Assembly (NCBI RefSeq): GCF_014189505.1
Contig: NZ_CP050301.1
Span: 7,501-71,500, forward strand
From: Phyllobacterium sp. 628
Lineage (GTDB): Bacteria > Pseudomonadota > Alphaproteobacteria > Rhizobiales > Rhizobiaceae
Length of the DNA stretch: 64,000 bases
Direction: 5' to 3'
The notes under the pieces are model-generated. The model had not been told where the DNA came from and ran no database searches. It was given only the letters and a program-made list of their open reading frames with translations. Shown one piece after another: positions 8,922 to 18,554 of the stretch. Position numbers and translations under genes: made by a program. The first letter of the stretch is position 1, and the number at the start of each line of letters is the position of its first letter.

Positions 8922-11198
8922 TCACAGCGGAACGCCTGCTCGCTCTGCAAATTTGGTCAGGACGTGGCGCAGTGATCCGGTCTCACCATGATTGTCGATG
9001 GCATCGGCAAGATGGGCATGCAACTGACCAACGTCCAATGTGCCAAGCATGGCCTTGATAGGGCCGATGGATGCAGGCGACATGGATATGGACCGGAAGC
9101 CAAGTCCGATCAAGGCCATGGCCGATAGAGGCTTCCCAGCCATTTCACCGCAAAGCGTCACATCCGTATTGTTGCGGATGCCCGCATCGGCGATCTGGCG
9201 CAGCACCCGCAGGAACGGCACCGACAAATTGTCGAAACGGTTGGTGATCATCGAGTTGCCGCGATCAACCGCCATGACGAACTGGAACAGATCGTTGGAA
9301 CCGACCGAGACAAAATCCACCACGGACATCAACTCATCCAGCTGCCATAGGAGCGACGGCACTTCGACCATGGCGCCGATTTTCACCCGCGTTGGCAAAT
9401 TGTAGGCGAACCGCGACAGATGCTGAACTTCACGATTGATCAGTTCACTGGCCTTGCGCACTTCCGCCACTTCCGTGACCATCGGAATCATCAGGCGCAG
9501 TTCACGTCCGCCCGCTGCTTTGAGTAGCGCGCGTACCTGCGTGCGCAGCAAACCCGGACGATCCAGCGTTAACCGGATCGCACGCCAGCCCATGGCCGGA
9601 TTCTCTTCGTTCACATTGCTGCGGAAATAGGGAAGCACCTTGTCGCCGCCAATATCGAGCGTACGGAAGGTCACTGGCCGCTCGCCTGCTGCTTCCAGCA
9701 CCGAGCGGTAAAGCCGCTCCTGCTGCTCGGCACGCGGGAAGGTGGAAGCCACCATGAACTGCAATTCCGTGCGGAACAGACCGATACCTGCCGCTCCGGC
9801 TTCTGCCAATTGCGGCAGATCAACCAGCAACCCGGCATTCATCAGCAGAGAAATCGGCACGCCATCCTTGGTGACCGATGGCTTGTCGCGCAATTCACGA
9901 TACAGCGCCTGACGTTTGGCGCGGAACTTGACCTTTTCCGAATAGGCCGCCTCGACATCCGCCTGCGGGCGCAAATGGACACGGCCATCATCGCCATCGA
10001 CAATCACCGCGTCATTGTTTTCTGCCATGGACACGACGCCCTTGACCTGCCCGGCAACCGGAATTCCCATGGCGCGCGCCACAATCACCACATGGCTCGT
10101 GGCAGCACCGTCTTCCAGAACCAGCCCGCGCAGCCGTTCGCGCGGATAATCCAGAAGCTCGGCAGCACCCATCGAACGAGCAATAATAATCGCGTCCTTG
10201 GCCAGCGATCCGGCCATGGTCTTCACATCCCGTCCCATCAACTGGCGCAGCAGCCGATTGGCCAAATCATCAAAGTCACTCAGCCGTTCGCGCATATAAG
10301 GATCGGTCAGATGCATCATCCGTGCGCGGGTGTCACTCTGCACTTTCTCAACGGCAGCTTCAGCCGTCAGACCGTTGCGGATCGCCTCTTCGAGACGGCG
10401 CACCCAGCCCGTATCATGGGCGAACATGCGGTAGGCTTCCAGCACTTCGCGATGCTCACCCTCAAACGCCACGTCGCGGCGCGAGAGCATATCGTCGATT
10501 GAAATACGCAAGGAACCAAGCGAATTCTCAAGCCGGTCGATTTCCGTATCGATATTCTCGTTGAAAAGGTTTGTGACGACGATACGCGGCTCGTGCAGCA
10601 CAACATGGCCGAGACCGACGCCATCATTGAAAGCACTGCCTGAAAAACTCATCGGCTTGCCAAGATCAAGTTCGACGCCCGGACGGGCCAGCCGGGTAAG
10701 ACTACCGGCGGCAACCATTTCCGCCAGAACCATCGCTGTGGTTTCAAGTGCCTCGACTTCATCTTCCCGGTAGACGCGCTTGGTTCTGTTCTGCACGACA
10801 AGAACACCAAGCGTGCGTCCTGCCCGCAGGATCGGCACGCCCAGAAACGAATTGTAGATTTCTTCGCCTGTCTCGGGCAGGTAAGCAAAGGCAGGGTGCG
10901 TCTGGGCGTCAGTCAAATTCAGCGGCCGTGCACTCGAAGCAATCGTACCGACAAGACCCTGACCGAGACGCAACTGCGCCAAGTGAACAGCCGACGGGTT
11001 CAAACCTTCAGTAGCATACAGCTCAAGAACACCGTCCGAGCGCAGCACGTAAAATGAGCACACTTCCGCGACCATGTTCTGCGCAATTTCGCGAACGATA
11101 CGGTCAAGCCTCTCCTGCGGCTCAAGAGCCTCCGCCATCAGTTCGCGGAGCCGCTTCAGCATGACACGAGGGCCGGATATCTGCTCGCGTGTGGGCAC
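8922..11198 (-). CDS. ptsP: Phosphoenolpyruvate-protein phosphotransferase PtsP (EI-Ntr)
   Basis: PtsP is enzyme I of the nitrogen-related phosphotransferase system. It autophosphorylates from phosphoenolpyruvate and passes the phosphate to NPr and then EIIA-Ntr; the pathway regulates rather than transports. Domains in order: GAF sensor domain (about 15-165), EI N-terminal helical region, the phosphohistidine domain with GAATSHV (His at about 369), and the C-terminal PEP-binding TIM barrel. The frame extends to an ATG at 11249. I prefer the GTG at 11198 because AGGGAG lies about 9 bases upstream and it gives 758 residues, the usual size. The gene lies between lysC and prfA on the same strand. 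Confidence 0.94.
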   Translation of the reverse strand: MPTREQISGPRVMLKRLRELMAEALEPQERLDRIVREIAQNMVAEVCSFYVLRSDGVLELYATEGLNPSAVHLAQLRLGQGLVGTIASSARPLNLTDAQTHPAFAYLPETGEEIYNSFLGVPILRAGRTLGVLVVQNRTKRVYREDEVEALETTAMVLAEMVAAGSLTRLARPGVELDLGKPMSFSGSAFNDGVGLGHVVLHEPRIVVTNLFNENIDTEIDRLENSLGSLRISIDDMLSRRDVAFEGEHREVLEAYRMFAHDTGWVRRLEEAIRNGLTAEAAVEKVQSDTRARMMHLTDPYMRERLSDFDDLANRLLRQLMGRDVKTMAGSLAKDAIIIARSMGAAELLDYPRERLRGLVLEDGAATSHVVIVARAMGIPVAGQVKGVVSMAENNDAVIVDGDDGRVHLRPQADVEAAYSEKVKFRAKRQALYRELRDKPSVTKDGVPISLLMNAGLLVDLPQLAEAGAAGIGLFRTELQFMVASTFPRAEQQERLYRSVLEAAGERPVTFRTLDIGGDKVLPYFRSNVNEENPAMGWRAIRLTLDRPGLLRTQVRALLKAAGGRELRLMIPMVTEVAEVRKASELINREVQHLSRFAYNLPTRVKIGAMVEVPSLLWQLDELMSVVDFVSVGSNDLFQFVMAVDRGNSMITNRFDNLSVPFLRVLRQIADAGIRNNTDVTLCGEMAGKPLSAMALIGLGFRSISMSPASIGPIKAMLGTLDVGQLHAHLADAIDNHGETGSLRHVLTKFAERAGVPL

Positions 11199-11315
11199 CC
11201 ATTTGCTCCCTAATAGTATTGGCAGGACCGGAATGGTCCCGCCAATCAACCGGTTGATTCATCATGTCAGCCAACGAATTCACCGACAAATAGAATCTCT
11301 GTCTTAGACAGTAAC

Positions 11316-12569
11316 TTAATGCTTATCCAGACCATAGACAGAATGCAAAGTCCGTACGGCAAGTTCCGCATAGGGGCCGTCGATAAGAATGGAAATCTTG
11401 ATTTCCGAGGTCGTGATGGCGCGGATATTGATACCCTTGTCGGCCAAGGCGCGGAACGCCGTGGCAGCAACGCCCGCATGGCTGCGCATACCGATGCCAA
11501 TGACCGAAACTTTGACCATGCCGGCTTCCGACTGGATGATATCACAGCCGATCTCCGCCTTGACCTTTTCCAGAACCACGAGCGCCTTGTCGAGATCGCC
11601 TGACGGAACCGTGAAAGTCATGTCAGTCTTTGATCCGTCCTCAGAGATGTTCTGGACAATCATATCGACATTGATGTGCGCTTCGGCCAGCGGGCCAAAA
11701 ATGCCGGCGGAAATTCCGGGGCGGTCTGCAACACGGCGCAAGGAGATCTGAGCTTCGTCCTTGGCGTAGGCAATTCCAGTTACAACCTGCTGTTCCACGA
11801 TTTCTTCCTCGTCGCAAATAAGTGTACCGGGCGGATTAATCAGATCACCCATGCCCGGTGCATCGGGGTCTTCGAAACTGGATCGGACAAATGTGCGCAC
11901 TTTATGCACCATCGCAAGCTCGACGGAACGTACCTGCAGCACTTTTGCGCCAAGCGAGGCCATTTCGAGCATTTCTTCAAATGAAATGCGTGAAAGCCTG
12001 CGGGCCTTTGGCTCAACGCGCGGGTCCGTTGTGTAAACACCATCGACGTCCGTATAGATATCGCAGCGATCCGCTTTGACCGACGCGGCGATGGCAACTG
12101 CACTGGTGTCCGAACCACCGCGCCCAAGCGTAGAAATGCGGTTATCCGGGCCAATGCCCTGGAAACCGGCAATAACCGCCACCTGACCTTCTTTGAAGCG
12201 TTCGATCAGGAATGATCCGTCAATATCGATGATCCGAGCGGCACCATGGGCATTGTCAGTCTTGATCGGGATCTGCCAGCCCTGCCACGAACGCGCATGC
12301 ACGCCCATGTGTTGCAGGGCAACTGCGAGCAATCCAGCCGTCACCTGTTCGCCCGAAGCAACAATCGCATCATATTCGCGTGCGTCATGCATCGGCGAGG
12401 TCTGACGGGTCCAGGCGACGAGTTCGTTGGTTTTCCCTGCCATTGCTGAAACGACAACTGCAACTTCGTGACCAGCATCAACTTCACGTTTGACATGCCG
12501 GGCCACATTACGGATGCGGTCGATATCGGCCACCGAAGTGCCGCCGAATTTCATCACAATGCGTGCCAT
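11316..12569 (-). CDS. lysC: Aspartate kinase
   Basis: Aspartokinase phosphorylates aspartate in the first step to lysine, threonine, methionine and diaminopimelate. The 417-aa product starts with the kinase signature KFGGTSVAD (8-16). It has the GRGGSDTSAVA segment around 150 and ends in two ACT domains (from about 265 to the end), which usually bind lysine and/or threonine for feedback inhibition. Length and layout match the monofunctional LysC class; there is no homoserine dehydrogenase fusion. It lies just upstream of ptsP on the same strand. The 193 bases upstream, before the parE stop, hold no recognisable element. Confidence 0.96.
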   Translation of the reverse strand: MARIVMKFGGTSVADIDRIRNVARHVKREVDAGHEVAVVVSAMAGKTNELVAWTRQTSPMHDAREYDAIVASGEQVTAGLLAVALQHMGVHARSWQGWQIPIKTDNAHGAARIIDIDGSFLIERFKEGQVAVIAGFQGIGPDNRISTLGRGGSDTSAVAIAASVKADRCDIYTDVDGVYTTDPRVEPKARRLSRISFEEMLEMASLGAKVLQVRSVELAMVHKVRTFVRSSFEDPDAPGMGDLINPPGTLICDEEEIVEQQVVTGIAYAKDEAQISLRRVADRPGISAGIFGPLAEAHINVDMIVQNISEDGSKTDMTFTVPSGDLDKALVVLEKVKAEIGCDIIQSEAGMVKVSVIGIGMRSHAGVAATAFRALADKGINIRAITTSEIKISILIDGPYAELAVRTLHSVYGLDKH

Positions 12570-12762
12570 GGGAAATACCGTTCTGGAAAGGCTTGAAAAT
12601 GAGATTTAAAACGATCCACCTCAACAAAGGCGGAACGCGGTTTCCCATAACGAAATTATGACGCAACTGCAAGAACAGGGGACCAAGCCCATATGGGTTT
12701 TTGAATCCCTCATCACTTTGTAACTTTATTTCGAATGGTAAAAGCAAAAGCCAACACGAGAT

Positions 12763-13074
12763 TCAATCGCGATCCTCCAACAGATCGGTCGTAATGTTGC
12801 GGCCACCATAAAAAATACCCAATATCAGAACGCTGTCTTTTGTAACGGCAAAGGCGATACTCAGGTTGCGCCTGTACCCAACTATTCGAACGCCCTTCAT
12901 GACGTCGTCACGAACTGTTCCACGCTTGGGAAAGGTCGAGAAGCTCAGGCAATATTCGCGAATACCAAACAAGAACGCTTGAGCCCGTTCCGCGCTGGCA
13001 TTGGTATGGATGTAGTCGTAAAGTTCAACCAGTTCCTGTTCGGCCCGTGGGTGAAATACGACCTTGTACTCCAT
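12763..13074 (-). CDS. parE: RelE/ParE family toxin
   Basis: This 103-aa basic protein has the ParE/RelE toxin pattern: an N-terminal VVFHPRAEQELVELYDYI strand-helix segment, then a core containing a VRIVGYRR strand and a final strand segment. ParE members block DNA gyrase and RelE members cut mRNA; sequence alone does not decide which, but the ParD-type partner favours ParE. Its start codon directly follows the stop of the upstream antitoxin gene (TAA-ATG with no gap), the usual translationally coupled antitoxin-toxin order. The pair sits between lysC and ubiG. The gene is full length, so the module is probably functional. Confidence 0.88.
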   Translation of the reverse strand: MEYKVVFHPRAEQELVELYDYIHTNASAERAQAFLFGIREYCLSFSTFPKRGTVRDDVMKGVRIVGYRRNLSIAFAVTKDSVLILGIFYGGRNITTDLLEDRD

Positions 13075-13338
13075 TTATGACTTGATCCTTTTACTGCGGC
13101 CGCGAGCCTCGAGATTGGCGAACACCTTGTCGGCGGGAATGCCAATGGCAGGATTCTCCTGCAATTCAGCGAGGCGGTCCGGAACCTCTTTTCGCAGCCA
13201 ATTTTCACGCGCCTCTTCAAAATCCTCCAGCATACGCAAGCCTGCCCGCACAACTTCACTGGCATTGTTGTAACGCCCGGATTCAAGCTGCTTCTTGATA
13301 AAACGTTCATAGTGATCACTGAGCGCAATGCTTGTCAT
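13075..13338 (-). CDS. parD: ParD-type antitoxin, type II
   Basis: This protein of about 87 aa carries an N-terminal ribbon-helix-helix DNA-binding segment (SIALSDHYERFIKKQLESGR, then NNASEVVRAGLR) and a charged C-terminal tail that would wrap the toxin. ParD proteins neutralise ParE and repress their own operon. The frame has an ATG at 13347, but the GAGGA ribosome-binding sequence abuts it directly. The ATG at 13338 lies about 9 bases from that sequence and gives a usual N-terminus (MTSIALSDHY), so I choose it. The parE toxin gene follows with no gap. Confidence 0.88.
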   Translation of the reverse strand: MTSIALSDHYERFIKKQLESGRYNNASEVVRAGLRMLEDFEEARENWLRKEVPDRLAELQENPAIGIPADKVFANLEARGRSKRIKS

Positions 13339-13493
13339 GGCATCCATTCCTCAAATCGGCTTCGACCATAATTGGCCCATCATTCGATAACAATAGATAC
13401 TAATGGATAACACAACTGGCGCGAAGCGGAATTTGCGTCTTGACATTTTTTGCCGGAACGGGCCTCTCCACAGACAGCAAAAAGGACGTTGCC

Positions 13494-14237
13494 ATGACCG
13501 AAGCCCAACGCAGCACAATTGATGCCGCTGAAGTAGAACGTTTTTCGCGCATGGCGGCCGAATGGTGGAACCCGCAAGGCAAATTCCGCCCTCTGCACAA
13601 ATTCAACCCGACACGTCTTGCCTATATCAAGGAAAAGGTCTGCGCCCATTACGGCATCGACCCGAACAGCCCGAAACCGTTTACCGGATTGCGCCTGCTG
13701 GACATCGGCTGTGGCGGCGGTCTGTTGTGCGAACCGATGGCGCGCCTTGGCGCCAGTGTGGTTGGCGCGGACGCCGGTGAAACCAACATCGAGGTGGCAA
13801 AAATTCATGCCGCGCAGAGCGGTCTCGATATTGATTATCGCGCCACCACAGCTGAAGCTCTCGCCGAAGCCGGTGAAAAATTCGATATCGTGCTGAACAT
13901 GGAAGTGGTCGAGCACGTGGCCGATGTCGATCTTTATCTGTCAGCCTGTGCACAGATGGTCAAACCTGGCGGCCTGACCCTTGTCGCCACGATCAACCGG
14001 ACGTTGAAGGCGCTTGGCCTTGCAATTTTCGGCGCTGAATATGTCCTGCGCTGGCTGCCACGCGGCACGCATCAGTACGAAAAGCTGGTTCGCCCGGAAG
14101 AGATCGAAGGCCCTCTGCGCCAGGCCGGTTTGGAAGTCACCGAAAAAGTCGGCGTGACCTATAACCCGCTGGCCGACAGCTGGAACCGCTCAACGGATAC
14201 GAACGTCAACTACATGATTTTGGCGGTCAGGCCGTAG
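13494..14237 (+). CDS. ubiG: Bifunctional ubiquinone O-methyltransferase UbiG
   Basis: UbiG methylates two hydroxyl groups of the ubiquinone ring (2-polyprenyl-6-hydroxyphenol and 3-demethylubiquinol) using S-adenosylmethionine. The 247-aa product has the [12 protein letters not shown]-terminal signature typical of UbiG, SAM motif [11 protein letters not shown] around 74-83, and the later NMEVVEHV and TINRT segments. The frame opens at 13440, but I take the ATG at 13494, which has AAGGA 8 bases upstream and matches family length. It is divergent from parDE and lysC, and its last 11 bases overlap the end of the convergent transporter gene. Confidence 0.95.
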   Translation: MTEAQRSTIDAAEVERFSRMAAEWWNPQGKFRPLHKFNPTRLAYIKEKVCAHYGIDPNSPKPFTGLRLLDIGCGGGLLCEPMARLGASVVGADAGETNIEVAKIHAAQSGLDIDYRATTAEALAEAGEKFDIVLNMEVVEHVADVDLYLSACAQMVKPGGLTLVATINRTLKALGLAIFGAEYVLRWLPRGTHQYEKLVRPEEIEGPLRQAGLEVTEKVGVTYNPLADSWNRSTDTNVNYMILAVRP

Positions 14238-15141
14238 CAGTTTCTTTTGCTGCCATACGCTGCGCTTTTGTCGTCATCAGTACGCCGATCGTGATGATGA
14301 CAGCGCCCATCCATGTCGCGAGTTGATATACTTCACCCAGAAACAACGTACCGGCGATCAGCGCCACCGCTGCGCCGACATAACCGATCTGGCTGAGATA
14401 GACGGGGCCTCCGACAGCCTGCAACCGGAAATACAGCGCGAACATGCATGTGGACGCCAGAATTTGCGCCACCACCAGCCAAGGCACATTGCCCAGCGGC
14501 TCAACCGGGAAACCACCCGTCATCAGGAAGATAATCGGGATAAGCAGCACAGCCGTGGTCAGATGGCTGCCTGCAGCCAACTCGGTTGGATCAGCATCCT
14601 TGGGCCAATCAATGGTGCGATAGACATTGCCCAAGGCAAGCAATACCGGAATGAGCAATCCGACAATGATCCAGAAAGGTTCGGCAGGCTGGCCCACCTG
14701 CCCACGCGTGAATCCAACGAGCACAGCACCGGCAAAACCGACAAAGATACCGAAAAGCCCAAGCATATTGGGTCGCTTGAGCTTGAACAACATAGACAGC
14801 AGAAGCGTGAAAACCGGCGACAGCGTGTACATGATACCGGTGAAGCCTGATCCAAGATGCGGAATCGCCGACAGGGTCATCAGATTAGGAATGGCGTAGG
14901 AGATCAGCGCAGCAACGAGATAATAGCGGATCATGTGTGCATTGATGCGCGGCCGTTTGCCCATAGCGAGAAAGGCTACAAGCAGCACTGTTCCTGCCCC
15001 GGTCGATATAACAAATGCCCAGATAGCGGGCGTTATCCCCGCGCCAAAAGCCAATTTGCCGAACGGCAGCGTCAATCCGAGGAAAGCGCCGGTCAGGATG
15101 AGCAGCGCAGGAGCGGAGTTCAGAAATGGCATGAAAGGCAC
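14227..15141 (-). CDS. DMT superfamily transporter (EamA family)
   Basis: The 304-aa hydrophobic protein has about ten predicted transmembrane helices arranged as two EamA repeats, the layout of drug/metabolite exporters in the inner membrane. Charged residues are confined to short loops and the C-terminal tail is Lys/Arg-rich and cytoplasmic. The substrate cannot be read from the sequence; family members export amino acids, metabolites or drugs. It overlaps ubiG tail to tail by 11 bases. A second EamA protein is encoded at 38110-38994 and is not a close copy. Confidence 0.87.
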   Translation of the reverse strand: MPFMPFLNSAPALLILTGAFLGLTLPFGKLAFGAGITPAIWAFVISTGAGTVLLVAFLAMGKRPRINAHMIRYYLVAALISYAIPNLMTLSAIPHLGSGFTGIMYTLSPVFTLLLSMLFKLKRPNMLGLFGIFVGFAGAVLVGFTRGQVGQPAEPFWIIVGLLIPVLLALGNVYRTIDWPKDADPTELAAGSHLTTAVLLIPIIFLMTGGFPVEPLGNVPWLVVAQILASTCMFALYFRLQAVGGPVYLSQIGYVGAAVALIAGTLFLGEVYQLATWMGAVIITIGVLMTTKAQRMAAKETATA

Positions 15142-15196
15142 CCGGGGGACGGTTAAGACTGCCGCACCTTAGACTTTCGTCTTAAACTGGCAAGGG

Positions 15197-15610
15197 TCAA
15201 TTATGCTCGTCCGGGAAGCTCGGCAATGGCATGATTTCCACGCCATCCTCAAGCAGCGATTTCACTTCATCGCTCGAGGCTTCACCGTAAATTCCGCGCT
15301 GCTCCGTCTCGCCAAAATGAATTTTTCGCGCTTCCTCGGCAAAGTCCGCTCCGACATAATCGGCATTCTCGCGCACCTTTTTGGCCACTTCCTTCAGCTC
15401 ATTGACCATCTTGCTCATGGCAACGGCGATCTTCTCTTTTTGCCGCCCGGTGGTCACGGATGGCGCCATCAAGGCCTTTTCCACCTTGTGCGAGCCGCAT
15501 ACGGGGCAGGCAACCAGCTTCCTTTGTGTCTGACTGTCAAAGTCGTCATTGCTGCGGAACCAGCCTTCGAATTCGTGGTCCCGCTCACAGTGAAGGGAAA
15601 AATGGATCAT
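15197..15610 (-). CDS. DUF1178 family protein
   Basis: The 137-aa protein begins with MIHFSLHC and contains a small zinc-ribbon-like arrangement: Cys8 plus CPVCGS at 35-40. The rest is charged and probably helical. The family is widespread in alphaproteobacteria and has no established function. Its ATG overlaps the stop of the upstream carbon-nitrogen hydrolase gene by 4 bases (ATGA), so the two are probably translationally coupled, at the end of the run comF-grxC-hydrolase-DUF1178. The C-terminus is acidic and ends EHN. Confidence 0.88.
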   Translation of the reverse strand: MIHFSLHCERDHEFEGWFRSNDDFDSQTQRKLVACPVCGSHKVEKALMAPSVTTGRQKEKIAVAMSKMVNELKEVAKKVRENADYVGADFAEEARKIHFGETEQRGIYGEASSDEVKSLLEDGVEIMPLPSFPDEHN

Positions 15611-16476
15611 GACGCGGCCGATTGTCTCTCGCTCTGGCCGTCATCCGACTGGATAACCAGACCAAAGGGTCGCGCATTTTTAAGGTTCGGTACTTTCGCA
15701 CGCGCAGCGGCACTCAAAGAGGTGTCGATATCCGCGACAATCACAGCGGGATCCGCATGATTGGCTTCAGCCAAAACCTCGCCCCACGGCGCAACAATGA
15801 TCGAATGACCATAGGTCTCACGTCCATCTTCATGCACTCCGCCTTGGGCTGCGGAAATAACGAAAGCACCATTCTCAATCGCACGGGCCCGCTGCAGAAT
15901 ATGCCAATGCGCCTCGCCAGTCTGGCGGGTGAAAGCCGCCGGTGCCGTCAGCACCGATGCGCCAGCCAAGGCCTGAGCCCGGAACAATTGCGGAAACCGC
16001 ACATCGTAACAAATGGCAAAGCCAAGACGCGCAAATGGCAGGGTCGCGACGACAGAATCCGAGCCCGGCGCATAGACGGCGGATTCGCGCCAGCTTTCGC
16101 CATTGTCGAGATCGACGTCGAACATGTGAATCTTGTCATAGCGGGTGATGATTTCACCATCCGGGCCAAACAAAAAGGCGCGGTTGGCAATCTTGCCATC
16201 ATCCCGGGCAATGGCCGTCGAGCCGATGTGCAGATGGATACCGTGTTGAGCCGCAAGTCCCGAAGCCGTACGGACAATGATATCTTCGTCCTCAGCGCGC
16301 AGAACCTCGGCAAGTGCCTTGCGATCGCGCTGCAAAGCTCCCGTCATCTCCGGCGTCTGGACATATACCGCGCCTTTGCTGGTAGCCTCAGCAACATAAT
16401 CTCCCAAATCCCTGGCATTACGCTGCGGATCAACCCCGGAGCGCATCTGAATAGCCGCAGCACGAAATGAGCTCAT
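15607..16476 (-). CDS. Carbon-nitrogen hydrolase (nitrilase superfamily, Nit-type)
   Basis: The 289-aa enzyme carries the complete nitrilase-superfamily triad: Glu43 in TPEMTGALQ, Lys115 in RYDKIHMFDVDL, and Cys156 in FAICYDVRFP. The pattern is that of the Nit1/Nit2 (omega-amidase or deaminated-glutathione amidase) branch rather than of true nitrilases. Members of this branch hydrolyse amides of small carboxylates; a role in clearing deaminated glutathione would suit the grxC gene 10 bases upstream, but that link is inference. It overlaps DUF1178 by 4 bases. Confidence 0.9.
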   Translation of the reverse strand: MSSFRAAAIQMRSGVDPQRNARDLGDYVAEATSKGAVYVQTPEMTGALQRDRKALAEVLRAEDEDIIVRTASGLAAQHGIHLHIGSTAIARDDGKIANRAFLFGPDGEIITRYDKIHMFDVDLDNGESWRESAVYAPGSDSVVATLPFARLGFAICYDVRFPQLFRAQALAGASVLTAPAAFTRQTGEAHWHILQRARAIENGAFVISAAQGGVHEDGRETYGHSIIVAPWGEVLAEANHADPAVIVADIDTSLSAAARAKVPNLKNARPFGLVIQSDDGQSERQSAAS

Positions 16477-16486
16477 GATCTGGTCC

Positions 16487-16756
16487 TTACGCCAATTCGC
16501 CGGTTGTCAGCAGCGCATCAAGACGCCCTTGCTGATCGAGAGCATAGAGGTCATCGCAACCACCCACATGAACCGCACCGATAAAAATCTGCGGAAAAGT
16601 CGTGCGCCCATTCGACCGTGCCAGCATGGCTTGCCGTGCATCGGGTTCAACCGTCGCATTGTGCTCGACAAAAGCCACGCCCTTTTTATCCAGCAAACCT
16701 TTGGCAGCGGTACAAAAGCCACAACCATCACGTGTGTAGATCGTTACATCAACCAT
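16487..16756 (-). CDS. grxC: Glutaredoxin 3
   Basis: This 89-aa dithiol glutaredoxin has active site CGFC at residues 12-15 in a glutaredoxin fold, with a TTFPQIFIG cis-proline/glutathione-binding segment near 50-58. It reduces protein and mixed disulfides with glutathione in the cytoplasm. The frame extends to 16798, but the ATG at 16756 gives MVDVTIYTRDG, the family N-terminus, and has a GGAG sequence upstream. It sits between comF and the Nit-type hydrolase on the same strand, a common alphaproteobacterial arrangement. Confidence 0.95.
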   Translation of the reverse strand: MVDVTIYTRDGCGFCTAAKGLLDKKGVAFVEHNATVEPDARQAMLARSNGRTTFPQIFIGAVHVGGCDDLYALDQQGRLDALLTTGELA

Positions 16757-16832
16757 CTCGATACTCCATATCAGGTCTATATAAGCACGCATATTCAAAG
16801 CGCAAAGACCCGTTTTTTCTGCAAAACCGCTG

Positions 16833-17588
16833 TTAGACAGATAATTCTTTCGACAGGACCCGTCCGAAGGTCAAAACATCCACATGGGATGCGCCGCCAC
16901 GGAGCAAAGCGCGTGCCGCAGCTTTAACCGTAGCGCCCGTCGTATAGACATCATCGACCAGAAGCACAGTGCGCCCGCGCACCTTGATATCCTGTGTTTC
17001 CGGCACCTTGAAAGCACCGCGAACATTGGCAATGCGCTCATTTGCACCAAGGCCAACCTGTTGCTGCGTTGGTTTGATGCGTTTGAGTGCATCGGGCTCA
17101 AACGGCTTGCCGCTGATCCGGCCCAGATTGCGCGCAAGTTCCGCAGACTGGTTGAACCGGCGAAACCAGAAACGCCGTGCATGCATCGGAACGGGAACGA
17201 TCACATCACACTCATTCAGAAGCTCGCTGCCCGCGCGCGCCATCCACCGTGCCATCCATGGACCGAGATCAGTCCGGTCACTGTATTTCAACTGGTGCAC
17301 CATCGTACTGATTGCGCCTTCATAGACCGCAACAGATCGCGCCCGGTGAAATGGTGGCGGATCGGCAATCGCTTCGGCGGACATGATTTCCGCGCCAAGA
17401 TCGTGGCTGAACGGTATTCCCAGCACCGGGCAATAGGGTTTTTCGATAAACCGGACTTTTGACCAGCAGGCGGCGCAGAGGCTACCGGGCTCGGAAACCA
17501 GACTTTGGCATTCCACGCAAACGGGCGGGAACAGCAGTGTGGACAGCCGATTTGTGACGATGCGCGCAAAAGCGCGGGCAGTTTCCAT
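16833..17588 (-). CDS. comF: ComF family phosphoribosyltransferase-like protein
   Basis: The 251-aa product has the ComF layout: an N-terminal zinc finger with Cys24/Cys27 and Cys38/Cys41, followed by a phosphoribosyltransferase fold with the PRPP-binding loop VLLVDDVYTTGATV near 210-223. In naturally competent bacteria ComF helps DNA uptake and recombination; in most alphaproteobacteria the role is unknown. The gene opens the run comF-grxC-hydrolase-DUF1178 and diverges from the methyltransferase gene at 17653 with about 64 bases between them. Confidence 0.92.
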   Translation of the reverse strand: METARAFARIVTNRLSTLLFPPVCVECQSLVSEPGSLCAACWSKVRFIEKPYCPVLGIPFSHDLGAEIMSAEAIADPPPFHRARSVAVYEGAISTMVHQLKYSDRTDLGPWMARWMARAGSELLNECDVIVPVPMHARRFWFRRFNQSAELARNLGRISGKPFEPDALKRIKPTQQQVGLGANERIANVRGAFKVPETQDIKVRGRTVLLVDDVYTTGATVKAAARALLRGGASHVDVLTFGRVLSKELSV

Positions 17589-17652
17589 TGCAATTCCATC
17601 TCGGGCGACGCATTTAGCGCTGAGAACTATACATTGATCAGAGAAATTCGGA

Positions 17653-18541
17653 ATGGATCAACACCAGATCTTCGATCGAAATCTGCTTCGGCAACGGCGT
17701 CTGCGAGCGCTGCGTCAGCATGGAAAGACGGGGGATTTCCTGCTCGCCCGAGCCGCTGACGATTTGGAGGAGCGCCTTTCGGCTGTTGAGCGCAGATTCG
17801 ACGTCGCTGTCGACCTTGCCAGCCACACCGGACTGGCGGCAGAAGCCATCAACCGGTCCGGCAAAGCCGATATGATTATCCGTGTTGAACAGGACCCCAG
17901 TTTTCTGCAGACAGCCTTTCCGGCTGTGGTGGCCGACGAAGAAATCCTGCCGTTGAAACCATCCAGCATCGGCTTGATCGTCTCGCTGCTTTCTCTGCAT
18001 TTGACCAATGACACTCCCGGCACCCTGCTGCAGATAAGACGCGCTTTGAAGCCTGACGGTTTGTTTCTCGGCGCCATGGCGGGCGAAGCGACACTGTCGG
18101 AACTGCGTGAGGTGTTTGTTGCAACCGAAACTGAAATCAGCGGCGGGGTCTCCCCCGTGTTGCACCTTTTGCCGATGTGCGGGACGTAGGCGGGCTGCTC
18201 CAGCGTGCGGGCTTTACCCTGCCCGTCACCGATATCGAAACCTATACGGTGCGTTACGATTCCCTTTTGCGCTGATGCGCGACCTGCGAGCCATGGGGAT
18301 GCAGAACGTCCTCCTCGGACGCTCGCGCAAACCGTTGACCCGAAAGTTCTTCATGCGGGCGGCGGAGATTTATGCCGAACGCTTCAGCGACCCGGATGGG
18401 CGTATCAGGGCAACCTTTTCTTTTATCTGGATGTCGGGTTGGGCCGCACACGAATCGCAGCAAAAGCCGCTCAAACCCGGCTCAGCCAAAGCCTCTCTGG
18501 CCGATTTTCTCAAAGAGGTCGAAACGCTGGAAAAGAAATAA
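17653..18541 (+). pseudogene. SAM-dependent methyltransferase (BioC/NDUFAF5-like), two frameshifts
   Basis: Read as one gene this encodes a methyltransferase of about 297 aa of the BioC/NDUFAF5-like class, which usually lies beside comF in rhizobia. The first frame (17653 to a stop at 18189) encodes the N-terminal Rossmann part. The continuation APFADVRDVGGLLQRAGFTL lies in another frame after a run of five C at 18152-18156 where six would keep frame. A second one-base loss occurs in the C/T run at 18262-18268 (TCCCTTTTGC), after which the frame ending at 18541 carries the conserved LRAMG and RAAEIYAERF segments. Both lesions are single-base losses at homopolymers, so sequencing error is at least as likely as a dead gene. 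Confidence 0.8.
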
Positions 18542-18554
18542 CCGGCAGGATTAT

